Source: Pampus argenteus (lineage: Eukaryota > Chordata > Actinopteri > Scombriformes > Stromateidae). Taken from it: 64,000 nt of DNA. The notes below the pieces were generated by a model. It made no database searches. It had not been told where the DNA came from and worked only from the letters and a program-made list of their open reading frames with translations. Numbering within the stretch: the first letter of the stretch is position 1; each line of letters starts with the position of its first letter. The DNA lies in NCBI GenBank assembly GCA_036937835.1, contig CM072869.1:7848001-7912000 (forward strand), given 5' to 3'. This document shows positions 12,201 through 23,653 of this stretch, in pieces. The position numbers and the translations under genes are program-made.

Positions 12201-15200
12201 ATATGAGTGAGAAAAAAAATAACTGAGATAATATTGATGGAAACATTGGGGGCAGGATAATCAAACTATTACATTTTTATTAAGGCATATGCCCTTGACA
12301 TGGTGCAGTTCAGGTGGGGTCTAAGAGGAAGAGACAACCTGAATTATGTTTGGGATTATAAATATTTGCCGTTTCTTTCTGGAAGTGCACAAAATTTCAG
12401 ACCTTTGGTGATGATTCTCAGTTGGATCAGCAGTACCAGCTAAGAAAACCTTTTACATTAAATTGCATATTTTTTGTTTCTGTGTACATCTGCCAACACA
12501 GAAGTAGGAAATAGTCCACAAAAACTCAGGAAAACCTTCCCCTGTGTTGATTTGTTAAAAAAAAAAAAGACAACAGAATGAATGACAGAAATCATGGTAA
12601 TAGACACCAAAATTGCAGTTTGCAACTGAAGTGATCTGCAACCTATACTGTCAAAACTGCGTGAAGGAGAGATAGCCTAAAAAAAATCATGTCTTGCACA
12701 GATACCACCTGTACAAAAATAGGGCCCATGAGCATAAACAAACAAACAAACCCTGTTCGACACCTTAATCTTATCCATAGCTACTCTCACTAATGGGCTT
12801 ACCATCTGAATTAGGCTTTTTTGTAACATCAGGATCTGATATGTATGTGAAAGTGAAGTATATTTCCATTGTGAGTGGCTGAGCCATCCTTGCTTGATAA
12901 ACAATATATCCATCTACAAGCTACATCTTTCCTTTGCTTAAGATGGCCAATGTCCACAGCGCAGTGAACCACACACACAAATAAACACACAGACAGATGC
13001 TGACTTACCCAGGACATTATCAGTTTTTCCATGCAATAGCGCCTAAACCGTCCAATAGAAAGTGGAAGTCACATTTTGATATGTAACTCTATTTAGGTTA
13101 ATATGGGTGCATACATTAGTTAAAAACACTAATTAACCTCCTGTGGCTATTATGGGGCACAATGACACAGAAAGTGCAAAGCACACTAAGACAGAAAGAG
13201 GATACGTAATTTCCTGGGGACCACTACACATTTACTGGAACCAGCTTTAATCAAAACAGCAGTCATCAAAACTATGCTATAATTTGTAAGAGCAGTAATT
13301 ATATTAGCACTTATCATAGTAGTGCTTTCTAATTATAGCTACACTTTTCTGCTTAAGTCATATAAAGTGCTGACCAATTCATTCTATTTAGCTTAATTTA
13401 AGTGACAATTTGTCTTTTGTTATGACAAATTGCAAAGTAACAATGAGAAATAATTCATGATAAATTATCAGAAAGTCAGCTTTTAAAGATTTGCCGTGTC
13501 TCCTGACTAAAGATTTTAAAGTGATATTTGAGAACTGCAGTAGTAATGCTTGGCAGTCTGTCTGAATGTCTGCTGAACTCTTTTCCGTTATTTATGTCAA
13601 ACTGATTGTGTAACTGGAATATTTGTCTTTGCAGATATGAGCTGGTTATGAAGTACCTGTCACAACAGGTAGGCTCCGGCATATACCTGATGCGTATATC
13701 CTCACTGTTACATATTCTTTAGGATCCTATGGATCCAAACCTATACCATTCTGAGCTGAATAACAAATCAACATCTCCGCCTGCCGCTTTGACTCACTGA
13801 TTTCTCTTGGCTGGTATCTCTCCTAATAACCAACTGCCAACCTCTCAACACCCCAACGATGTCAGAGAATGATGATTCTGATGCTTCGACAACATGCATG
13901 CTGCTGGATGGTTATTTTCTCCAACAGATGGCCATTTGCTTAAGGCCATAGCAATAATTCTGGAACACAATAGCAGGAATAATAAGCAGCTATGAATTTT
14001 GATTTCTTTTCTCTAAACAGCAGAATCCGCAGCCCTCTAATTCTTTGCTCAGATGTTAAACGTGAGAAAACATACTCGTTTTATAGTTTGAAACAGACCT
14101 GCACAGTCTAGAGTAGTGAAAAAGGTAACAAGATATGAAACTAAAATAAGGTAGGAGGATCCGGAGACATTCTGGTGATTTTAACACGCAATACAGTATA
14201 CTGCAGAGAGATTTATATGATGGTGATAGGCTTAAACAGCATTGTGTGAACTTGTTTTGCAAGGGCTTGAATGTAAGAGTCGTTTGTTTATATGTAAAAG
14301 TAAAATTTTTATACAAAACACTGACTGTCAAGATATTTTACTCGTTTTTCTGCAGTATCAGTTCCTGAAAACTGTGTGACTGAGGTTATATTGTCATACT
14401 TGGGCAACTCAAGGCACTTGGTAAGGGAAGGATTGTGGATTTGGCTAAATATTGAAAAAGTCAACATTGACTTGGAGACAAGATGTGTTGACTTTTTTCC
14501 AATAACCAAAACCACAATCTGTCCTTAAGTTTAACTGTTTTGGTGGTTTAAACCTGACACAATGGATACAGGATGTGAATCCCAACCACCCTTACCTCCT
14601 TGTGACTTCTCTTTGGTACAAGACTAGCAATTTCAATTCCTCCAAAACATATTTGTGTGCATGAGTGTATTTTGTAGGACACAGGGTTTCTGGATGATAT
14701 GCCACAAGCACATAAACTAAACATGCACATACTGTACACCAGAGCTTTGCTTGCTTCACACACTTACAGCTCCTCACCTCTCTAGGTATCCCCTGACATC
14801 AGGCTTTACCTCTGCCTTTCTGCTGTCTGAGTCAAAGCTCCAACTGATTTTCCCACAATGAGCAACAACGTGCTCGAACATCTGAGCTCTACATGTGCAA
14901 TGTTGCATTTCTACACACGCACAAGCGCACATATGATGCTGATTTTTTTTTTTTTTACGTCATCCATATAATACGCACAGATGCACATGAGCACAGAAGC
15001 AAAAACTGACATCTACGTACACAAGCACAACTCTTCTCCCAAATGAGTCCAACTAACTGACTGTGGCGAGGGAGGTGCAGTGATGCAGAGACAGGGGGCC
15101 ATATACAGGCCTTCATGTTCACTGCCTGGGATTTATCACATCAAACTCGTATGCCCAATGGTTCTGACAGGCTGGAGGCCGAGCCATTACAGCCTGGTGT

Positions 15201-15519
15201 GGACAGGAATGACTCTGCTGGACTATGACTAGGCAATGACTATTGTTGTGCACCACTGATTCACACTACACCAATAACATTCAGATTTACACAGACAACC
15301 AGGCAGGAAGTTCTCGTCAAACCTGCTAAAACAACTGATACAGAATCAGTGGATCTGTTGACTAAACTCCACTGACTTTAGCATAGATAACTTTTCATGA
15401 TGCATTTACACTTTCGTCCACTGTGGTATTTTTGTGAATGCAGACTTTATTCACAACATTAATACCATTGAAATCAATCTCATGGTGCTCCATAAAGTAT
15501 TAGTATTTATTTGAATGAT
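9261..15519. other. Gene-poor intergenic region
   Basis: No supported gene was found. One exon-like object, with a good acceptor at 13,633 and donor at 13,670 and a 34-base open interior, is discussed in the findings. Poly-T/poly-A runs and A+T-rich unique sequence make up the rest. Confidence 0.55.
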
Positions 15520-15690
15520 GTACTTAGGCACAGTGGTGCTTTGAGCTAAATGCTAACATTAGCATGCTAACTTTCTCACAGTGCCAATGTTAATATTCTG
15601 ATGTTTCTCCATTTAGCATGCTAACATTCACCAATGCTGGGAATGTCATTAGTTTGTGGGTATACGGTCATAATCAAAATGTGATTTTGA
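15520..15690 (+). repeat. Teleost interspersed repeat with 'GCATGCTAAC' motif
   Basis: The sequence contains 'aaatgctaacattagcatgctaac' style motifs twice (about 15,548 and 15,617), then a conserved-looking tail 'gggaatgtcattagtttgtg'. This combination is a very common interspersed repeat in percomorph fish genomes. It is non-coding. Confidence 0.65.
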
Positions 15691-17106
15691 TGGCGCTTTA
15701 TAAAAACCAATCGAGACACTCAAACATGACTGGAGTATATTTATCTAGTTTTGAACAGACAAAATTCTATACTCAACCCTGACGGAGGTTTCATCAGGCA
15801 GCGACATGAAGGCAACAGTTATATTCAGTCTCTGTGCACCAAGTTCACAGCTTATGTCTGAAAAGCTGAGGGGAGACAGAGAAACAGTTTTAATCTTCCT
15901 CTGCTAGATTTCAGAGAAAGCTGTATTCAATGCACTTAACGTCTAGTGTTCATTTACACAACATGCACACAGAATTGGAATGTTTTTGTCACTATGGCAA
16001 CGACATCCTGTTTTCAGCCTCCCCAGAAACCTGCAGAAAAAGACAAATTATTTTGAATATTTTTGTACCCTTTTGGTATCCTGTTTACTTCCTAAATATA
16101 TATACACTATGAAGGACTACGACACCGTCGGACTCTGAGGTAGGCTGTTGTTAAGTGAGTTCTCAAGATTAGTGTAGGAAGTGTAAGGAATATTTAACCA
16201 AATTTACTGTAAACAAACTTAATTCAAATATTTTAAATTTTAAAAACGTAAGTTTACAGGTAGAATTAAAGGACAAAGAGGGAAATAATAGAGATAGTAA
16301 AGACAATATAAAAACAAGCAGAATTAGGTGTACATACCACAAAATACTGCTGGATGTCAAGAATATAATAATGGGTAACGTGTAATACACATAGACTAGT
16401 GACCAGTTCTTATCTATTTTACACATTGTTCAGCACTTTACATGGATCTCTGGGTTTAGCTACAGTTACTGCAGCTGCGGGAGGCTGACTCACTGCAGGG
16501 TACCCAGTGACAGCGCTGGCTTAGGCATATGTCTGAACAATGAAGGGTTGCAGAACAGAGAGATGAAAGGTATGGAGCGAGAGAGACACACAAAGCCAGA
16601 GAAAGTCCCAGACACTTTTGTCTCACTGACTGAGAGGAATGACAAGGAGAAGAGAGGGACTTAAATGAGAAAGTCACACATACGTTGCCTTAGTATTTGA
16701 TGGAAGTAAGAGATACAGAGAGGGGAGGAAAGGAGAGGTGTGAGACGATGGGAGAACTTTGTGCCAAGTCAACACCCAGTCTTCTCTTTTATTCTCTTGC
16801 ATGCACTTTGAAAAAAGTAGTGTTTTAACAGTGAGCCCGTGTAAATTCTGAGCTACATCTCTGCGTTGACATTTCTATTCACCCTTTCCTGTATATTTTT
16901 AGAGAGCTACTGATGAGCTGTGTCTTTGAAAACACTTACGTGTGTTTAAAATACCTACAGGATGACATATTTAAAGAATAATCTGAAGTGCTAGCTTTGA
17001 CTTGTCCTACATTCAGCATATCATGATTTATACTTCCTTATTAAATGACTAGTAGCCTCGTGTGTTCATTTCAAAGTTTGAAGGTTCTTCAAATGATTGT
17101 GTGCAG
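15691..17106. other. Sequence upstream of PLCZ1
   Basis: No coding exon was recognised. A short ATG-initiated string at 16,110-16,140 ends in a stop just before a GTAGGC donor and could at most be a 5' untranslated exon. The PLCZ1 promoter cannot be located. Confidence 0.45.
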
Positions 17107-17112
17107 GGCAAG

Positions 17113-17302
17113 ATGAAGAAAAGCAAGGCCCCATCTTCTAGGAGAGCAGAAATCCAGCAACTCTACCAATGCTACGCCTCAGGCCAGGTGACTTTGCCTG
17201 CCCGTGCCCTCCTCAGGTTCCTCCACAAGGAGCAGATGGAACTCACAGCAAATGAAGAGACGGCAGAGAGTTTGATTGACAGATATGAGATTGAGGAGAC
17301 AG
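17113..17302 (+). CDS. plcz1: PLCZ1 EF-hand exon, start uncertain
   Basis: Encodes the end of the EF-hand region (RRAEIQQLYQCYASGQVTLP ... ESLIDRYEIEET), a helix pair present in all delta/zeta PLCs. Donor CAG|GTGAGT at 17302. Two 5' limits are possible. Acceptor TGTGCAG at 17106 gives an exon from 17107 with ATG at 17113 in frame. Alternatively acceptor CCATCTTCTAG at 17141 gives an exon from 17142 whose first base completes a codon just before Arg-Ala-Glu-Ile. Family similarity begins at Arg-Arg-Ala-Glu, so the second model, with upstream EF-hand exons still unfound, is at least as likely. Confidence 0.75.
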
Positions 17303-20300
17303 GTGAGTGAAGAGAGAGAGCTGCGTACTGTGTCAGACTGCTTGCTGCTCATTACTATGGATGCTACTCTTTACGGCCTCTCGTGAAACTCCAGCTCTGT
17401 CAAATAATTATGCTAATTTAGTAATAACAGAAGTGAAGGCCTCAGCTCCAGTGGTGCCTCGCTGACAAAGTGATTTTCTGTATGCCTATGAGGTATGTGG
17501 TTGAAATGATAGAAGGAAAATGGAAGAGTCAGGCATGTCAATGGACAAGTAGAGCCCATTGTACTTCCAGCAAACTCACAGCATCGCAAACGGCTAAACA
17601 GGGAATGTGAATGTAGAGAAAGTTCAGGGTTGATATTTGGTGTTAAAGGCTCTGACCTCTTCTCCAAGATCAGCACAGAGATTAAAGGGAAATTTATCCA
17701 AAACTCAATCTGAAAGTGAAACCAAAATGTTGACATAAAGACATAAAGATTAGATCCAACAATCAAATACTGCACTTGGTAAAGAAACTTATTTTGATTA
17801 TTTCTTCTACTTTACCTCTTTCAGCCAGAGAAAGGAGGTGCATGACATTTGAAGGCTTCCTCAGGTACATGGAGTCCAAAGACTGCTGCGTGTTCAATCA
17901 GGTCCACACATCTGTGTACCAAGACATGGACCAGCCTCTTACCAGTTACTTCATCTCCACATCACACAACACCTACCTGACGGGAGATCAGCTAGTAGGC
18001 AAAAGCCACCTGGATGCCTATGTTTGGTAGGGAAGTAGAGTATATGAGTATATACAGTACAGCTTGTGTTCTTCTTCTGGTATGCAGCGCTACAAAAAAA
18101 CAAAAGAAAAAAAAAGGGTCCAAATCCAATCCCATGAAAGAAATCAGCAAATAATAGACATCAACCGTATGCTATATTTGATAGGGCCCATTTAAACAGA
18201 GTTTTGCTCTGATACAGATAAATGCCCCTCAGCGCAGTACGTTAGTGTCCTCTCTCTGTCAGCCTGTCCTCCAGACCTACATATGTGTTATCAGGATACT
18301 TTCCTCTCATTTCATTGACCCACTCATGTGCTGAGGAAGACAGTGAAATTGCTGTGGTCCCTTTATTGGACAATGGAGGTGATTACAAAAGGGGCTGATG
18401 GCAGCAGAAGTACTGCATTTATGGTCGTTGTTAAAGTGCTGATCACCCTGGCAGGTTGGTAGAGAGGAACCCTCCAACCCAGCGGCCTGGAAGCTCAGGT
18501 TTACTTAGATAATTACAGAATCATCTAGAGAGGAGAACAAAGTAGCAGGAGTAAAAGGTGGCTTTTAGAAATCCCACAAGTTTACAGGTGGAAGAGTAAA
18601 AAAAAAAAAAGAAAAAAAGGAAATGACAAAATGCTTTTGTGCTTTTGCTTGGGAAAGAAATACAGGATTACCAGTGCTCCATAATGTAAAATAAGAAATT
18701 AGGTGAAATTTAGGGATGCAATGACAATGACAGATTAATAATTTAAACTTGAACCTAAAATGTTTCAGTTTTAAACACTAACAATACATTTTACATTTGT
18801 TCGATTTACATTTTTAAGATTTAAAATAGTGGGGCTGCAACTAATGATTATTTTCTTTTTGATTAATCGATTAGTTGGTTAGTTAGTTGGTCTATAAAAA
18901 AAATTGATCACTGTTTCCCAAAGCCCAAGATTGTTTTGTCCCAACTCAAAGATATTTAGTTTAGTAGTACTAAAGAAACTAGAAAATGTTCACATCTGAA
19001 AAGCTGGATTTTGGAAATGTTCTGCTGGCTCAAAATGATTAATTGATTATCAAACGGCCAGTTGTTGATTAATTTATTAGTTGTAACAAATTACCTTATA
19101 AAATAACAGTAAAATACTGGCAGCAGAGGTGCCAGCAGTGTTGTTACCATTACACAACAGTTTGTAAAAATGATTACAGTATTCTGCTGTAGAATGTAAA
19201 GTTTAAATACACAATATACTGCATTTTCAGTTTAAAACCTCCCCCACTTAGAGTCGCGACATTTCTGTGACTATTGAGATGAAATGATGTGTACTAGCAT
19301 GCTTGGGCTCCTGCTGTTTAACAATCACACAGCAGCAGCATGCTTATGTGTCATCATTTCAATGTAAAAGAGCAAGTGGTAGAAAAAGGCTGAATTCCCA
19401 GAGAGCAGAACAGTTTGAGAATTAAAAACCTCTTAAGTAAATGGAGGACTTCACTTTGAAATATACTGTAATGTATAACCCTGTACTGAAATACACAGAA
19501 TGCACAGAATTGAAATGAATTAGTATAGTGAAATATTTGTTTTTAATTATTCACATATATTGATATAATAGCATGTATGGAACATGTTATGATGGCTTGA
19601 CTTTCTCACACAGTACTTTATAAGTGCTTATCGTAGCCTTGCCGCAGCTCAGTGTGTGTGTGTATGTGTGTGCGTGCATGTGTCTCTGCACAGCGCTTTG
19701 AGGAAAGGCTGTCGCTGTCTGGAGATTGACTGCTGGGATGGGCCAGATATGGAGCCTGTAGTCTACCATGGCTACACCCTGACCACCAAGATACTCTTTA
19801 AGGATGTCATCACCACTGTAGAGCAACATGCCTTCGAGGTGAATAGTATGTTAGTAGAATGTTACATGTCATGGTGCCCCAGGTGTCTCAGTATACTCTG
19901 TCATCTCTGATATCTGTGCTTTGACTGCAAACTGTCTTTGATTCGGACTGTTCAGGCTGTTCTCTGTGATGTATCTGGAGACTTTAGGGCCTGTAAAGAG
20001 AGCTGAAAACCATATCCAGGTTGATACTAATTGCTGGAAATAAGGGCTTACATCTTGATTCATTTTTATTTGTTTGTTTTTTTTGGTTTATTTTTTGGCA
20101 GGTGTCTGCCTACCCAGTGATCCTGTCGTTGGAAAACCATTGCTCCCAGGAGCAGCAGGAGGTCATGGCCCAGTACCTCATCTCTATCTTGGGGGACAAG
20201 CTGCTGAGAACTCCCTTGGATCACGCAGCCACTGGAGACCTACCAAGCCCAAATGTAAGACTCGGAAACGGAAACATCTGAGCTCAGATGGCGTGGTGAA

Positions 20301-23300
20301 TCAGAAGCAGAATTTGTGTTTAATGTTAAAGCTGCTGGTGCAGGCGGAGGAATGATAGTGTTTGTATGTATAAACCTTAGTGTCTGTCATAGCAGAGCAA
20401 AACAAAGAGAAAATAAGACGTCTTTGTTGTCACTGAGGACCCCATTAGTCTCTTTCTGAGGCTTCCTATGCCTCTCTCTTGCTGCGGGACCTGCATTTTA
20501 AAGCCTCTTTAATCTCACAGAGATTCATAAATTCTAATGGATGTGGTTGATCCTGAGAAGTGTCCGTCATTTTAAGTCTGCTGAGGCACTTTAGCTCATT
20601 GTTCATTTAGGTCCCCTTGTTTGAGTTCTGAGTGAACCTTTGACTGAGCAACTGGCCTGACAGATGTCACTCGAGTCTACTGAATATGACGAGGAGGATG
20701 AAGGGCTTCTCCCTGAGCGTGGATGAATGTGTGCCATGTCACCAGGGTTTCTTTGCTGCCTTTGACTTCTACTGCTTTGGAATTTACTGAAAAAAAATTA
20801 GTTATATTTTATCCTGAGTGTGCATGTAAGATTTTATTCCACATATTGTTTTTTTTTAGCTTTATGACTCACAGAGGGTGGGCTTACATTGGATCCTCAG
20901 CGTTAATGGTTTCATCTTGACTCTCAGCAATTTAAATCTCGTCACACCAACTTAACATGCCAATCTGCGATTCTCAGAATTGTTCATTACTTTATACTCC
21001 TCTCTGACCAGTCAGAGGTTTTGAATCTGTTTACAAAGCCACAACCTTGTCTCCATTTTTCCATTAGCCAGAGTTATTGTAAGATTATACTCTACTTTAT
21101 TCTATTTTTACTGTCAACATGGACCAAAAGTCTCTTCAAAAACCTCATGATATTGTAAATTAAATCAACACGAGCAAAGCCTCTACTCTAGTTCGCCTGA
21201 CTGTATAATTTTGTGTAACTGCAGTGAAAAATGAAAGAGTGTCATGCCACAGGGAGCTCCAAGCCTTAAAATTTCCATACTATATGGACCCTTGCAGGTT
21301 GTTAATGTGGGCAGATCTGTACTTATTTTGCATATTTTGCCTGTGTATACAGTATGTGACAGTGAGAGGGTGACTTCCTATCATGTGGCTTATAGACCAG
21401 CCCATAACGTTGTTTTGCTTTTAGCATACTGCGGCTCATCTGCATAGACAGCGAGCCCGATAGAGTTCTAACACATATGTTATTATATTGAAACGTAGCA
21501 GCAGATGTATGAGTCAGAGATTCAGCACACCTGCGAAGAGGTTGTGGTTCGTGCAAAGCAAGTGTTTTGATGTTTGTGTTTGAAATTCGAGGATAGATTG
21601 AGTGATTCAGCTCTGTGATGGTTACATGAAATGCGGAGTAAATGTATGCGTTTACGATTGTGTATGTATGTGTGTGTATGGGGATGCTAGGACCTGAAGT
21701 ATAAGATCCTCGTCAAGAATAAAAAGCTAAGGCCTCAGATTAAGGCAGAGGATACAGCAGGGGCAGAGGAGAGTGGAGATGAGGATGAGGATGAGGAGGA
21801 TGAGGAGGACGAGGATCATCAGACCAAAGCAAAGTTCTGGTCCCCCAGAAAGGCAGGGTCAAGGAAGAAAGTAAGTCAGTTAGACTGAAGAATAGATTTC
21901 AAACAGATATATACTGGGTGTGTAAGGATACAATTACATTGCTGAATGTACACTTTCCTATTGTCAATAAATCTTATGTACAGAGTCAAACCAATAATGA
22001 ACTCATCCTTCTCACAAGTTCTGTGTTGTATCCAAAGTCGGCTATAACATATTCCTCTGTGCTGTAAACCTCCGTCGTTGTCCAAAAACAATTAAAAACA
22101 TGTGAGTGAGCCACATTCTTGCACTGAGTGACATGTTCCTCAAAGATTAAGTTTAGAAATGGCTGTAAATGCTAATAACATCTCCAGTGAGTTGTTGTAC
22201 TTTGTTGTAAATTCCTCAAAAAACTTCTGTGGCCTTTTGGAGCCATTTTCTAAACAAACTACTGTGACTGTAATCTTTGAGGCGAAAGAACATGTCACCC
22301 AGTGCAGCGGAGTCATTGATGTGTTTTATAGTTTAATAGTTTAATAGTTTTTGGACAACAATAGAGGTTTGCACAGAGAATACAATATATCACACTTTGG
22401 ATACTTGGGCTGTCATTTTGAACAAAAAGTTATGTTTGAACGAATTTGAACAGACAAGTAACCTCAACCTAACCTATAACTCATATTCTGTAATGTGCCG
22501 CAGATACAATATGCCTGTGTCATAAGCATATATATGGCAATGATGTCCATCCATTAGTGGTCAGAGAGAGCTTCTTAGCATTCAGTATAGTCAGAATAGA
22601 AAATTGACAACCATATTCTTTAACCAGTAAATTGAAGCAAAAAAGGTGAGGTACTTGAATGAACAATTTGCTGCAGTTTTTTTCATATGTCTTCTTTCTC
22701 TCTACCCCCAACATAATGAGTAGAAGAAGAAGGTGGTGGTGGCAGAGGCTCTGTCCGACCTGGTTGTATACACCACATCTGTCAAGTTCGTCAGCTTCAG
22801 TCATTCCAGAGACAATCAGAACTACTATGAGAACACATCTATAGCAGAGAAGAAAGCCCGCAAGCTAGCCAAAGCCTCAGGTAAAATGACATTTATGGAA
22901 GCGAATTAATGATATGGGAGGCCTCATTTTGAAGTAATAAAGAATGTGTATAATTAACTGCAAATATTACAAAATATCATTTTAGTGAGCCCAGCACATT
23001 CACGTGATTTATAATCACATTTATCTCAAAGGGAGAGTCGCTGCTGTTCATCTATGGACTAGAAATGCAATTATATCTAGAGCCATAAACCTCCATAATA
23101 GCAAAAGCATATTGAACATGACATATATGGCATAGAGAGGACTTTTTGGGGAATAAAACACAACAGCATAAGCCCAGAAGTATGCCTTATACTCTCACTG
23201 CTGGGGGAAGTGAAAAGAGCGCACAGAGGTTTAAATCAGTTAAACTGTTGTCATGCTGCTGTGTGGCAGTGTATTGGAGACATAGAGTGATGCAGAGAAA

Positions 23301-23615
23301 TTAAATCTGTTCCTGCTGAGGAGGAATGACACTTTCCAGACACATAGCTACGTTATAAGCTGGTTGGTTTGGTTGGCAGGGATCACAAACAGCCTCAGCT
23401 ACGCTGGAGGTGTAACAAAAAAAAAAAGAAAAAAAAAAGGGCTGTCTCTTGTCATCATCAAACCCTGCAGGGAAAATGATGCTGCTCGTTATGATCACAC
23501 ACACAGACTGAAGCCATTTTTTGCCTATTCAGGATAAAGATAATTATACAGACATCAAATCCTAATGAGCACAATCTGCAGTTTCCACCTTTATGTCTCG
23601 TTTCAGATATTCTTT

Positions 23616-23653
<38 letters not shown>

